Shown: in pieces, positions 8,511 through 17,319 of the stretch
Position numbering within the stretch: position 1 is the first letter of the stretch
Layout: every line of letters starts with the position of its first letter
From: Crocinitomicaceae bacterium
GTDB taxonomy: Bacteria; Bacteroidota; Bacteroidia; Flavobacteriales_D; Crocinitomicaceae
Direction: 5' to 3'
Length of the DNA stretch: 56,924 nucleotides
Assembly: GCA_029247685.1 (NCBI GenBank)
Contig: JAQWKT010000053.1
Span: 1-56,924 of the forward strand
Translations under genes and position numbers: made by a program
The notes under the pieces: model-generated
What the model was told of the DNA's origin: nothing
The model's input: the letters and a program-made list of their open reading frames with translations, nothing else
The model's database searches: none

Positions 8511-10139
8511 TTATCCTAAAAAAGGATATTTATAATCTGAAGGAGTATCAAATGTTTCTTTTATTGTTCTAGCTGAAACCCATCTTAATAAATTCATCGA
8601 TGCACCAGCTTTATCATTTGTTCCAGAGCCTCTTGCTCCTCCAAATGGTTGCTGCCCTACTACAGCACCTGTCGGTTTGTCGTTTATATAAAAATTTCCA
8701 GCAGAATTAACTAGCTTTTTTGAGGCTAACCTTATAGATTCTCTGTCTTGAGATATTATCGCTCCTGTTAATGCATATTCTGAAGTGGAATCGACTAAAT
8801 CTAATGTTTCTTCAAATTTGTTTGCATTATATACATAAATAGTTAATACTGGTCCAAATATTTCTTCTACCATTGTTTTAAATGAAGGATTTGTCGTTAC
8901 AATTACTGTCGGTTCCACAAAATACCCCTCATCCCCATAACAATTTCCACCAACAATGATTTCTGCTTCACTAGAAGATTTGCTATAATCTAAGTAATTT
9001 TTAATGTTGTTAAAAGATTTGGAATCAATAACTGCATTAATAAAATTATTGGTGTCCTCAGGGCTACCCATTTTAAAAGAAGAAACTTGTTTGACAAGAA
9101 TTTCTTTAACCTCCTCCCAAATATTATCAGGAACATAAGCTCTTGATGCAGCAGAACACTTTTGACCTTGATATTCAAAAGCCCCTCTTGATAAGGCCGT
9201 GGCAACATGAGATGGCTTTGCCGTTTTATGAGCAACAACGAAATCTTTACCCCCTGTTTCTCCAACAATTCGTGGATAACTTCTATATTTTTCAAGATTA
9301 TTCCCTATTCCCTTCCAAAGGTTTCTAAAAACAGTTGTGGAACCGGTAAAATGTAATCCAGCAAATTCTTTATGGTTAAATATTACATCTCCTGCTTCTT
9401 TTCCTCCAACAGTTACCATATTAACAACGCCATCAGGCAGCCCCGCTTCTTTAAAAAGTTCAACAATAACTTGGGCGGAATATATTTGTGATTGAGATGG
9501 TTTCCAAACAACAACATTTCCCATTAAAGCTGGTGCAGCACATAAATTTGCAGCTATTGCTGTAAAATTAAATGGCGTTAAAGCAAAAACAAAACCTTCT
9601 AAAGGCCTATATTCTAACCTGTTCCATACTCCAGGAGAAGATATTGGTTGTTGGCTATAAATTTCAGCCATGTATTGTACATTAAATCTAAAGAAATCTA
9701 TCATTTCACAAGCAGCATCTATTTCTGCTTGATAAACATTTTTTGATTGCGCTAACATCGTTGCAGCATTCATTTTATCTCTATATGGACCAGATAAAAG
9801 CTGTGCGGCTTTTAAAAAAATTGCTGCTCTATCTTGCCATGGAGTATTTGCCCATTTTTCACGAGCATTTAACGCAGAATCGATTGCATCTTGAACATGC
9901 TTAGAATCTCCAACATTATAACTCCCTAAGATTCGTTTATGATCATGCGGAGAAGATATTGATTGTTTGTTATTTGTTCTAACCTCTTTTCCTCCAATAA
10001 ACATAGGAATCTCTATTGGATCTTGGTTTTTCATTTTCTTATAAGTCTCAATTAGAGATTTTTTTTCTTCAGATCCAGGCGCATAAGATTTAACTGGCTC
10101 GTTTATTGCTTTTGGAACATTAAAAAATGCATTTGACAT
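8511..10139 (-). CDS. pruA: L-glutamate gamma-semialdehyde dehydrogenase (1-pyrroline-5-carboxylate dehydrogenase)
   Basis: The enzyme oxidises glutamate 5-semialdehyde to glutamate with NAD+, the second step of proline catabolism. At 542 residues it is the stand-alone type rather than the PutA fusion. The aldehyde dehydrogenase signature is complete: the cofactor segment ALTPFNFTAIAANL (about 187-200), Glu294 in VGETGGKD and nucleophile Cys328 in GQKCSA. The C-terminal GQQPFGGARGSGTNDKAGA is characteristic of this subfamily. No proline dehydrogenase gene (putA/prodh) is in the window. The minus-strand transcript runs toward the hairpin at 8361-8382. Confidence 0.95.
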   Translation of the reverse strand: MSNAFFNVPKAINEPVKSYAPGSEEKKSLIETYKKMKNQDPIEIPMFIGGKEVRTNNKQSISSPHDHKRILGSYNVGDSKHVQDAIDSALNAREKWANTPWQDRAAIFLKAAQLLSGPYRDKMNAATMLAQSKNVYQAEIDAACEMIDFFRFNVQYMAEIYSQQPISSPGVWNRLEYRPLEGFVFALTPFNFTAIAANLCAAPALMGNVVVWKPSQSQIYSAQVIVELFKEAGLPDGVVNMVTVGGKEAGDVIFNHKEFAGLHFTGSTTVFRNLWKGIGNNLEKYRSYPRIVGETGGKDFVVAHKTAKPSHVATALSRGAFEYQGQKCSAASRAYVPDNIWEEVKEILVKQVSSFKMGSPEDTNNFINAVIDSKSFNNIKNYLDYSKSSSEAEIIVGGNCYGDEGYFVEPTVIVTTNPSFKTMVEEIFGPVLTIYVYNANKFEETLDLVDSTSEYALTGAIISQDRESIRLASKKLVNSAGNFYINDKPTGAVVGQQPFGGARGSGTNDKAGASMNLLRWVSARTIKETFDTPSDYKYPFLG

Positions 10140-10154
10140 AGCTTATTTTTTTTA

Positions 10155-10162
10155 CAAAAATA
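10155..10162 (-). promoter_or_regulatory. Possible -7 element for pruA
   Basis: The minus strand reads TATTTTTG, matching TAnnTTTG, 15 nt upstream of the pruA ATG at 10139. No good -33 TTTG is seen about 20 nt further upstream, so this is a weak call in an AT-rich spacer. Confidence 0.3.
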
Positions 10163-10248
10163 AAAATTACTTCTATGTTTATACACACATCTTTTTTCTT
10201 TATTTTTTTTTGCTTCTTATCTTTAAGGAAAATTTAACGTTTTTTATT

Positions 10249-11196
10249 ATGTCAAACTTTAAAAAATCATTTGTTATAAGTCTCTTTTTGACTTTTATTT
10301 TTGTTGTTTTTGTTTTTATTTCAACAAAATTTCACTTGACTTTTTTTAAACAAATTATCTTTTTTTTCTTGTTTTTTATTCTCTCCTTTTCTTGTTTTTT
10401 ATTCACCGGTTTTACAAATAGAGCACAAATATCTACATCTCAAAAAAAAGCCCCCACACCCAAACCAATAATGGAAACCACAAGTTTTAGAAGAGAGTTT
10501 TTAGCAAACTTGGCCCATGAATTAAAAACACCTTTATTTTCTATTCAAGGATATCTTCTAACCTTACTTGAAGGAGCAATGGAAAACCCAGAGACAAACA
10601 AGCGATTTCTTAAAAAAGCAGCTAAAGCCACAGAAAGAATGACTTCCTTAATTAAGGACTTAGACTATATAACAAGATTTGAAGTGAATAGAATTAAAAT
10701 TGATAAAACGATTTTTTCAATTGAAGATCTTTTCAAGGAAGTAATTGAATCTTTAGAGGAACAATCAAAAGAAAAGTCTATTTCTATTCAAATTAAAAGC
10801 AAAGATTCATATCTCTTAGTCAGAGCCGATCGAAATAAAATTTCTCAAGCAATAACAAACCTTTTGATTAACTCAATTGTTTACAATAATGAGGGAGGAG
10901 AAACCTTAGTTAATATTTACAAAAAAAAGAAAACTGTTATTATCACGATAAAAGATAATGGGCCAGGAATAGAAGAGGAGCATCTTCCTCGTCTTTTTGA
11001 ACGATTTTATCGGGTTGAAAAAAGTAGAGACAGAAACAAAGGGGGATCAGGGATTGGTTTATCTATTGTTAAACATATCATTGACTCTCACAAACAAACT
11101 GTTATTGTGGATAGTCATATTGGAAAAGGCACTATCTTTACGTTTACCTTGGATTTTTCCAATGGAATAGAATCAGTACCTCATCAAAACATCTAA
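10249..11196 (+). CDS. Membrane sensor histidine kinase (PhoR-like)
   Basis: A 315-residue two-component sensor. Two N-terminal membrane spans (about 7-25 and 34-53) have almost no extracellular loop between them, so it probably senses a membrane or intracellular cue. The HisKA domain contains the phospho-acceptor His90 in NLAHELKTP. The ATPase domain has the N box (ITNLLINSIVYN), the G1 box DNGPGIEEE, the F box LFERFYRV and GGSGIGLSIVKHI. The ATG at 10249 is chosen over a TTG at 10210, which would add 13 residues before the first span. The usual adjacent response-regulator gene is absent. gap follows after 15 nt. Confidence 0.9.
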   Translation: MSNFKKSFVISLFLTFIFVVFVFISTKFHLTFFKQIIFFFLFFILSFSCFLFTGFTNRAQISTSQKKAPTPKPIMETTSFRREFLANLAHELKTPLFSIQGYLLTLLEGAMENPETNKRFLKKAAKATERMTSLIKDLDYITRFEVNRIKIDKTIFSIEDLFKEVIESLEEQSKEKSISIQIKSKDSYLLVRADRNKISQAITNLLINSIVYNNEGGETLVNIYKKKKTVIITIKDNGPGIEEEHLPRLFERFYRVEKSRDRNKGGSGIGLSIVKHIIDSHKQTVIVDSHIGKGTIFTFTLDFSNGIESVPHQNI

Positions 11197-11211
11197 TTTA
11201 AACTTAAAAAA

Positions 11212-12207
11212 ATGAATCTCGGCATAAATGGATTTGGAAGAATTGGTAGATCAGTTGCTAGACTTGCCCTTATTAATCCCGAAATTAAAAGCATTCATGT
11301 TAATGATTTAGCAGACATACAAACCCTGTCTCATCTTTTAAAATATGACAGTATTCATAATAAGCTGACATTAAAGTTCTCTATAAAGGAGGGAGAACTT
11401 CTTTTTGAGAATAAAAAAACTATTTTTTTTACTCAAAAAAAGGATCCTAAAACAATCCCATGGAGGGAAACCAAAACGGATATTGTGCTTGAATGCACCG
11501 GTAAATTTTTAACCTATTCTGAGGCTAAAAAACACCTGCTTGCTGGGTGTAAAAAAGTAGTCTTATCTGCCCCTTCAAAATCTGATAATATCCCAAATAT
11601 TGTTTTTGGCATAAATGATCATCTATTAAGCGGGAATGAAAAAATCATTTCAAACGCCTCCTGCACCACAAATAACGCTGCTGCAATGTTATGGGTGTTA
11701 AAAAATTTAACTCCTATTGAATCTGCTTCTATTACAACAATACATAGTTATACTTCTGATCAAAAAATTCATGATTCCCCACATAAAGATCTTCGTCGAG
11801 CTAGATCTGCTGCTCTTTCTATCATTCCAACTACAACAGGCGCAGCAAAAACGATAGGGACTATTTTCCCCTCTTTAAAAGGAAAAATAAAAGGAGCAAG
11901 TTTTCGTGTTCCCGTAGCAAATGGTTCAATTACAGAAATAACAATCATAGGAAAGAAAGGGGTTTCTAAAACCGCTATTAATTCCGCCATGAAAAAAGCA
12001 GCAAAAAAAGAACTTAAAAACATCTTATCTTATACCGAAGAGCCATTAGTCTCCTCAGATATTATCGGCTTAAAAGATAGCTGTCTATGTGATGGCAACC
12101 TTACCGAGGCTAATAGAGGTTTAATAAAAGTCGTTGGATGGTATGATAATGAGGCAGGCTATTCTAATCGATTAATCGATTTAGCAGTTAAGATAAACTC
12201 ATTTTAA
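11212..12207 (+). CDS. gap: Type I glyceraldehyde-3-phosphate dehydrogenase
   Basis: The glycolytic/gluconeogenic enzyme that interconverts glyceraldehyde 3-phosphate and 1,3-bisphosphoglycerate. It has 331 residues, the usual length. The Rossmann start is [11 protein letters not shown], the catalytic Cys is in [11 protein letters not shown] near residue 150, and the C-terminal signature is [12 protein letters not shown]. Asp in VNDLAD, at the end of the second strand, suggests NAD preference, though I cannot confirm cofactor use. It follows the histidine kinase gene by 15 nt, perhaps on one transcript, and precedes the broken lptB by 38 nt. Confidence 0.93.
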   Translation: MNLGINGFGRIGRSVARLALINPEIKSIHVNDLADIQTLSHLLKYDSIHNKLTLKFSIKEGELLFENKKTIFFTQKKDPKTIPWRETKTDIVLECTGKFLTYSEAKKHLLAGCKKVVLSAPSKSDNIPNIVFGINDHLLSGNEKIISNASCTTNNAAAMLWVLKNLTPIESASITTIHSYTSDQKIHDSPHKDLRRARSAALSIIPTTTGAAKTIGTIFPSLKGKIKGASFRVPVANGSITEITIIGKKGVSKTAINSAMKKAAKKELKNILSYTEEPLVSSDIIGLKDSCLCDGNLTEANRGLIKVVGWYDNEAGYSNRLIDLAVKINSF

Positions 12208-12245
12208 TTATCTTTTTCAAATCCTATAATTATCTTTACTCTTTT

Positions 12246-12977
12246 ATGAAACTTCACACTCAAAATATCTCAAAATCTTATGGAAAAGTACGTGTTGTTC
12301 AAGATATTTCTATAGAAGTAAACCGAGGCGAAATTGTCGGTCTTCTTGGCCCAAATGGCGCAGGGAAATCCACCTCTTTTTAAATGATTGTTGGGCTTGT
12401 TTCTCCTAATAAAGGGCAAGTTTTACTTGATAACAAAGATATCTCTAATATGCCCATGTATAAAAGAGCTCAACTTGGTATTGGGTATCTCCCACAAGAA
12501 GTTTCTGTTTTTAGAAAACTGAGCGTAGAGGATAATATTTTAGGCATTTTGGAGATGACTAAATTAAAAAAGAAAGAAAGAAATGCTAAACTTGAGTCAT
12601 TGCTAGAAGAATTTGGTCTTCACAAAGTTCGCAAAAACCTTGGGAATCAATTATCTGGAGGAGAAAAAAGAAGAGTAGAAATAGCCCGAGCTTTAGCAAC
12701 TAACCCTAAATTTTTACTATTAGATGAGCCTTTTGCTGGGGTAGACCCTATTGCGGTAGAAGATATTCAAGGAATTATTTCCAAATTAAAAAAGAAAAAT
12801 ATTGGAATTCTAATTACCGATCATAATGTTCATGAAACCTTATCCATAACAAATCGTGCTTATTTACTTTTTGAAGGCAAAATTCTAAAATCAGGAACCG
12901 CCGAAGAACTTGCAAATGATGAACAGGTTAGAAAAGTTTATTTAGGAAAACATTTTAAACTACTAAAAAATGAATAA
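12246..12977 (+). pseudogene. lptB: LPS export ABC ATPase LptB, interrupted by an in-frame TAA
   Basis: LptB is the cytoplasmic ATPase of the LptBFGC machine that extracts lipopolysaccharide from the inner membrane. Read through from the ATG at 12246, the frame encodes a normal-length protein of 243 codons. It has Walker A GPNGAGKS (35-42), the signature [12 protein letters not shown], Walker B FLLLDEP and the LptB-typical H-loop ITDHNVHE. Codon 46 (12381-12383) is TAA where the family has a conserved Tyr in the F-Y-M-I-V-G-L motif; TAT or TAC to TAA is one base change. No frameshift is present, and both sides are otherwise intact. LptB is normally essential, so a sequencing error, a strain-specific lesion or a split product are the alternatives. 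Confidence 0.8.
12384..12977 (+). CDS. Downstream reading frame of lptB restarting directly after the internal stop
   Basis: The ATG at 12384 touches the internal TAA (TAAATG), an arrangement that could allow termination-reinitiation. The 197-residue product would keep the ABC signature, Walker B and switch His but lack Walker A, so alone it could not bind ATP normally. The upstream 45-residue piece carries Walker A. Whether the two pieces assemble is speculation. Its 3' end overlaps the lipoprotein gene at 12970 by 8 bp. Confidence 0.5.
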   Translation: MIVGLVSPNKGQVLLDNKDISNMPMYKRAQLGIGYLPQEVSVFRKLSVEDNILGILEMTKLKKKERNAKLESLLEEFGLHKVRKNLGNQLSGGEKRRVEIARALATNPKFLLLDEPFAGVDPIAVEDIQGIISKLKKKNIGILITDHNVHETLSITNRAYLLFEGKILKSGTAEELANDEQVRKVYLGKHFKLLKNE

Positions 12978-13551
12978 TAGAGCTTTTATATTGTTTACTC
13001 TCATTTTAATTTCTTTGATTGCCTTTTCTTGTGAAGGAAATGGAGAAGTAAAAAAAGAATTAAAATCTAAAAAAACATCAAAAATAGATCAAAGTTTGAA
13101 CGAAGATTACTATCAGTTTTCTAAGTTATATTTATTAAAAAGCGAAATACAAGGCACTATAATGTTACCCAATGAAACATCAAGACTAGGAACATCTGAA
13201 AAGCCAAAAGTTCAACATGAACATGGTGGATTTAAATGGGAAATTAGCGTGGGACCTTCTTTTTCTCTTTATCTAGAAGATTATGGAAAACAAACAAATC
13301 TTATAAAAAACCACAAGATTAAGCTAAAGACAAACAATGTCTATAAAATTGAATTTCTTAAAGAGTTACCCAACCTGCTCATTTATAAGAAAACATTAAA
13401 AGAAACAAACAACCACACTTCTTATTTCATTTATGCACAAAAAAAAATAAACAACATTACATATGAAATTAAAAATAAACCTCAAGGAAACAGAAAGGAT
13501 ATTGTAGATGTAATGGAAAAAAGCATCCTTTCTTTCAATAGTTCAATTTAA
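12970..13551 (+). CDS. Lipoprotein of unknown function
   Basis: A 193-residue protein with a signal peptide ending in a lipobox (LIAFSC, Cys21), followed by a charged linker rich in Lys and Glu. The remainder looks like a beta/alpha domain with no motif I recognise. It has several Tyr/Phe-rich strands and ends in a helix ([12 protein letters not shown]). Its start overlaps the end of lptB by 8 bp and it lies 10 nt before mrp, so it is cotranscribed with one or both. A link to LPS export is possible only by position. Confidence 0.65.
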   Translation: MNNRAFILFTLILISLIAFSCEGNGEVKKELKSKKTSKIDQSLNEDYYQFSKLYLLKSEIQGTIMLPNETSRLGTSEKPKVQHEHGGFKWEISVGPSFSLYLEDYGKQTNLIKNHKIKLKTNNVYKIEFLKELPNLLIYKKTLKETNNHTSYFIYAQKKINNITYEIKNKPQGNRKDIVDVMEKSILSFNSSI

Positions 13552-13561
13552 CAAAAAAACA

Positions 13562-14626
13562 ATGATAGCAACAAGAGAAATTATACTACAAGCTCTAGCC
13601 AATGTGGTTGATTCTGAACTTAAAAAAGACCTTGTTTCTTTAAATTTTGTAGAAGAAATAAAAATAGAAGAAAATGAAATTTCTTTAATCATATACACAT
13701 CAAACCCCGCTTTACATGCAAAAAAAAGATTAAAAGATGCCATAGAATTTAATGTCAATCGGTATATTTCCGATAAATCTTACGCTATAAATACTCAAAT
13801 TAAACCTGCTCCAAAAAGAGAAAGTAAAAAACCGCTTAACAACATAAAACAAGTAATCGCCGTTGCTTCAGGAAAAGGAGGGGTTGGAAAGTCAACTATT
13901 ACCGCCAACTTAGCATGCGGACTTTCAAAAGAAGGTTATAAAGTAGGCATTATTGATGCCGATATTTATGGTCCATCAATACCCACAATGTTTGATGTTG
14001 TTAACAAAAGACCTAAACCTATAGTAACCATAGATAACGAAAAGAAAATAGAACCAATAAAAGCACATGGAATCAAATTACTTTCTATTGGTTTTTTTAC
14101 CGAAGAAGAAAAAGCCATTGCTTGGAGGGGGCCAATGGCAACTCGAGCTTTGGAACAATTATTTGTAGATGCTTATTGGGGTGAATTAGATTTTTTGTTA
14201 ATTGATTTACCTCCAGGCACTGGCGATATTCATTTATCTCTGGTTCAAAAGTTTCCTCCCGATGGGGTTATCATGGTTAGCACACCACAAAAAATTGCTC
14301 TTGCAGATGTAAAAAGAGGAATTAGCATGTTTCAAATGGATAGCATAAACATTCCTATTATTGGGCTTATTGAAAATATGGCCTGGTTCTCTACAGAAGA
14401 AAACCCCGAAGAAAAACACTACTTGTTCGGAAGAGATGGGGCTCAGAATTTAGCAAATGGATTAAAAATTCCGTTCTTAGGAAGCGTTCCTATTATTCAG
14501 AGTATTAGAGAAGCAGGCGATGCTGGTATTCCTTCTGTTTTACAAAAAAACACGCTTTCTGAACGCGCTTTTAAAACCATTGTTAATACTTTTATTGCAA
14601 ATTTAAACACTCCTACAAATGGATAA
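13562..14626 (+). CDS. Mrp/ApbC-type iron-sulfur carrier ATPase
   Basis: A cytoplasmic P-loop protein of the Mrp/NBP35 family that delivers Fe-S clusters to apoproteins. Residues 1-80 form a MIP18/DUF59-like domain. The deviant Walker A is ASGKGGVGKS (102-111), followed by GIIDADIYGPS and the switch segment LLIDLPPGTGDIHL. The 354-residue length is normal. The CxxC found in some NBP35 members is not present after GLIENMAWF, as in many Bacteroidota homologues. It overlaps the nifU-type gene by 8 bp, which supports a joint role in cluster assembly. Confidence 0.9.
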   Translation: MIATREIILQALANVVDSELKKDLVSLNFVEEIKIEENEISLIIYTSNPALHAKKRLKDAIEFNVNRYISDKSYAINTQIKPAPKRESKKPLNNIKQVIAVASGKGGVGKSTITANLACGLSKEGYKVGIIDADIYGPSIPTMFDVVNKRPKPIVTIDNEKKIEPIKAHGIKLLSIGFFTEEEKAIAWRGPMATRALEQLFVDAYWGELDFLLIDLPPGTGDIHLSLVQKFPPDGVIMVSTPQKIALADVKRGISMFQMDSINIPIIGLIENMAWFSTEENPEEKHYLFGRDGAQNLANGLKIPFLGSVPIIQSIREAGDAGIPSVLQKNTLSERAFKTIVNTFIANLNTPTNG

Positions 14627-14870
14627 AAAAAATAACCAAATCCTCAAAAAAAAGGTGGATCTAGCTATAAATCAACTGCGCCCTTTTTTAAATGACGATG
14701 GAGGCGATATTGAGCTAATTCAAATAGATGAAAAAAAGCATGCCAAACTTCGTCTTTTAGGAGCGTGCAAGGATTGCTCCATGAGTATTACCACTAAAGC
14801 TGGCATTAAAAAAGCTATAACACAAGCCGTTCCTGAAATTCAAGGGGTTTCTATTATAGAGGAGGATTAA
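14619..14870 (+). CDS. NifU-like C-terminal domain Fe-S scaffold
   Basis: An 83-residue protein consisting only of the NifU C-terminal (Nfu) domain. The signature is LRPFLNDDGGDIELI followed by the cluster-binding pair Cys50 and Cys53 in GACKDCSMS. Such proteins hold a [4Fe-4S] cluster at a dimer interface and pass it on. It overlaps the mrp-type gene by 8 bp, so carrier and scaffold are translationally coupled. The ending IEED is typical. Confidence 0.9.
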   Translation: MDKKNNQILKKKVDLAINQLRPFLNDDGGDIELIQIDEKKHAKLRLLGACKDCSMSITTKAGIKKAITQAVPEIQGVSIIEED

Positions 14871-14897
14871 TTATTTTTACATAAAAAAAACTTTCAT

Positions 14898-14905
14898 TAT
14901 CTTTG
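14898..14905 (+). promoter_or_regulatory. Possible -7 promoter element for the T9SS cargo pair
   Basis: TATCTTTG matches the Bacteroidota -7 consensus TAnnTTTG and ends 22 nt before the ATG at 14928. The expected -33 position is T-rich without a clear TTTG. It would separate the cargo pair from the upstream Fe-S genes. Confidence 0.45.
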
Positions 14906-14927
14906 ATTTAACCAAAACAAGCTAAAC

Positions 14928-15683
14928 ATGAAAAAAATTATACTTTTTATCTTTTCAATTTTAATAGGTTCCGCTTTTGGACAAGTAGATGGGATTGTTA
15001 TTAAAGTTGAGGGAGGAACCACTGATTATTCTGGAGGCACCTATAACGTAACTGCTCCTTCTGATCAAACTTACGAATTCAATTTTAACGTCTATAACAA
15101 TACAGGAAGCGATCAAGATTGGTATATAACTAGAAATAAAATCTCTGTTTCTACTGGTTGGGTCGATGGTTGTTGTTGGGGGCATTCCACAGATCCTTTT
15201 GGAGGCACTTGTTTTTCTACCGGATCAATGGACATGGCTTCATGGACTATGGGGGCATCTGCGGTTTTCACTCTTTCTGATGGGGAGTACGGGAAGCTAA
15301 AACCTCAAGTAAACCCTGCTGATGGAGTATCTGGTTCAGCTCATTATCGATACTTTATAGGAAAAGATGTAAATGGCTCTATTGTTCAAGTTGATTCTGT
15401 AGATTTAATTGTAGATTATACACTTGGTATATCAACGGTTTCCCCAAGTGTTTTGGTTTCTATTGTACCAAATCCTGCTTCTGAAGAATTGTTAATCTCT
15501 CTTGATGGGATTAATAAAGCTGAAGCTACTATTTTTGATGTTTTAGGGAATAAAATAACAAGCATTTTAGTCGATAAATCAAAAAAAATAAACGTTCAAA
15601 ACTATAAAAATGGGGTTTATTTTGTTAATCTATTAACCTCCAACAATCAAGAAATAACTAAAAAGGTTATTATTAGGCATTAG
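14928..15683 (+). CDS. T9SS type A sorting domain protein, paralogue 1 of a tandem pair
   Basis: A 251-residue secreted protein. The signal peptide ends at GSAFGQ (about residue 19). An Ig-like beta domain follows (TYNVTAPS, FNFNVYNN), then a Cys-rich segment GWVDGCCWG...GGTCFS with Cys82, 83 and 95, then HYRYFIG and DSVDLIVDY. From about residue 183 comes a type A sorting domain: VPNPASEEL, FDVLGNKI, YKNGVYFV and the basic end KKVIIRH. The conserved Cys pair could form a disulfide or bind a metal. It is similar along its whole length to the next gene and has the same size. Confidence 0.8.
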   Translation: MKKIILFIFSILIGSAFGQVDGIVIKVEGGTTDYSGGTYNVTAPSDQTYEFNFNVYNNTGSDQDWYITRNKISVSTGWVDGCCWGHSTDPFGGTCFSTGSMDMASWTMGASAVFTLSDGEYGKLKPQVNPADGVSGSAHYRYFIGKDVNGSIVQVDSVDLIVDYTLGISTVSPSVLVSIVPNPASEELLISLDGINKAEATIFDVLGNKITSILVDKSKKINVQNYKNGVYFVNLLTSNNQEITKKVIIRH

Positions 15684-15696
15684 ATAAGGTTTTAAT

Positions 15697-16452
15697 ATGC
15701 CAATTAAAGGAACTTTTGTCCTGCTTTTTTTTATGATTAACACATGCGTAAGCGCACAAAACAATCTAAATATTCTTTTGGATGGAGATAGCACTTCGTA
15801 TTCAGGAGCAACGTATCACATGACGGCTCCTTCTAGCGGAAATTTTGATGTCTCTTTTAATGTATACAATCTCGATAGTTTAAACTCTCATCTTCTTCAC
15901 GTTACATGTGTTGAAATCTCTCCGTTAAACGGATGGACGGATGGGTTCTGCTGGGGACCATCAGACGACCATTTAGGTGGGCAATGTTACACTTCTAGCC
16001 AAATAGACAGTTCTTTTTGGGTAAGCCCTCATTCAATGCTTATAAATTATGGGCAGTACGGTGCCTTAAAGGCTGATTTTTATCCGAGTTTGGGGTCTTT
16101 TGGACAGTCTCATTATAGGTACCTGTTTGGCGTAATGCAAAATGGAATTTTAAACAATTTAGATTCTGTGGATTTAATTATTGATTATTTCATGGGCGTT
16201 ACTGATGGTGTTGTGTTTTCAGCTGATTTTGTTTTTCCAAACCCCGCTTCTGATGTTATAAATATTTCTCACGAAGGAGTAAACGATGAAATAATTGAAA
16301 TATATAATGCTTTAGGAAAGAAAATAAATTATTTAAATTTTGCACACTCTAAAAACATTGATGTGAGTTCATACAAAAATGGAATGTATTTTATTAAAAT
16401 AAGCTCTCCTAATCAAAAAACCATCAGTAATAAATTGCTCATCAGGCATTAA
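15697..16452 (+). CDS. T9SS type A sorting domain protein, paralogue 2 of a tandem pair
   Basis: A 251-residue paralogue of the preceding gene, 13 nt downstream. Shared features are the signal peptide (ending CVSAQ), TYHMTAPS, FNVYN, the Trp/Cys block NGWTDGFCWG...GGQCYT (Cys85 and Cys97), HYRYLFG, DSVDLIIDY and the C-terminal sorting domain (FPNPASDVI, YNALGKKI, YKNGMYFIKI, ending in RH). Signal and sorting regions diverge more than the Cys block. Divergence suggests an old duplication. The stop TAA shares its bases with the stop of the convergent EI24 gene (TTAA, 16449-16452). Confidence 0.8.
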   Translation: MPIKGTFVLLFFMINTCVSAQNNLNILLDGDSTSYSGATYHMTAPSSGNFDVSFNVYNLDSLNSHLLHVTCVEISPLNGWTDGFCWGPSDDHLGGQCYTSSQIDSSFWVSPHSMLINYGQYGALKADFYPSLGSFGQSHYRYLFGVMQNGILNNLDSVDLIIDYFMGVTDGVVFSADFVFPNPASDVINISHEGVNDEIIEIYNALGKKINYLNFAHSKNIDVSSYKNGMYFIKISSPNQKTISNKLLIRH

Positions 16453-17258
16453 GTCTTTTCCACTGGATCTACTTCCTGCATGGCAATCGTTGCGGCAATA
16501 GTAGCAATAATAGGGGAAAAAGAGGCTAAAACCCACCAAAATAATTGAACAGATAAATCTATGGTTTTAGAAATGGTCATTTTGTAATTAAAAAAAATCT
16601 CTAGATCAACTGGCACTAATAAAAGCACCGAAAACCCCATTCCTATCATCAATGTAAGCCCTGTGTGCTTTCTAATAAATAAAATGCTTTCAGAGACTGT
16701 TTTTTTTCTTCTTTCTATTACATAATCTAAAAAACTAAACCCATAATAATAAGCATCAATAAAAAACACCAAAAAAACAAAAGGGCTCTTTGTGGTATCT
16801 TTCCAAAAGATAAAACAAACAACAAAAATGACAATTATATACGCGTAGTTCCACATGAAATTTCTAACTAAAATAATTAGAGCTCTTTTTATGTCTTTAA
16901 TAAACTGAACTAGGCTAAAAGGCGAGGTTGTTCCTGTTATGATGGTTTCTGTTTTTTCTGAAACATAGGTTAATAATGGGGATAATATACCAACAACTAA
17001 ATATTTTGTGAAATGCATTAACATTAAAGCAATGGATATTTCAATCATTCTATTTATTAAGTACCAAACAATGCTATTAACGGAATCAAAAGAAGGGACA
17101 TCCAGTCGGTTTTGAAGATAATAACCTACCCTATATAGAACAAACATTAAAGCAAAAGGAATTAATACATACCAATAAAGACGTTTCTCTTTCATTAATT
17201 TAAACGCTTGTAAATATGCCTTTGCTCCTAATTTTATTCCCGAGATTATATTTGCCAT
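16449..17258 (-). CDS. EI24 domain-containing integral membrane protein (CysZ-like)
   Basis: A 269-residue protein with several hydrophobic spans (about 28-46, 70-92, 136-155, 160-180, 205-222 and 234-255) and the EI24/CysZ-like layout: MANIISGIKLGAKAYLQAF at the start, and a cytosolic stretch VIERRKKTVSESILFI between spans. CysZ proteins move sulfate, but EI24 homologues in Bacteroidota are uncharacterised, so transport is only a possibility. The ATG at 17258 is chosen because an upstream ATG at 17348 would run translation backward into the tRNA-Leu gene. It lies 61 nt after that tRNA and may share its transcript. Confidence 0.75.
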   Translation of the reverse strand: MANIISGIKLGAKAYLQAFKLMKEKRLYWYVLIPFALMFVLYRVGYYLQNRLDVPSFDSVNSIVWYLINRMIEISIALMLMHFTKYLVVGILSPLLTYVSEKTETIITGTTSPFSLVQFIKDIKRALIILVRNFMWNYAYIIVIFVVCFIFWKDTTKSPFVFLVFFIDAYYYGFSFLDYVIERRKKTVSESILFIRKHTGLTLMIGMGFSVLLLVPVDLEIFFNYKMTISKTIDLSVQLFWWVLASFSPIIATIAATIAMQEVDPVEKT

Positions 17259-17319
17259 AAAAAATGTAAACAAAAAATCATAGGCTCCATTATAATAGAG
17301 CCTACATAATAACTTGATG

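Noticed and set aside
10179-10187. TTATACACA, a perfect DnaA-box match, between pruA and the histidine kinase
   Set aside because: It is isolated in a short spacer with no accompanying repeats; chance is likely at this base composition.
12381-12383. Recoding of TAA (readthrough or reassigned codon) in lptB
   Set aside because: TAA ends many other genes in the window, so it is not reassigned, and no recoding element is visible around it.
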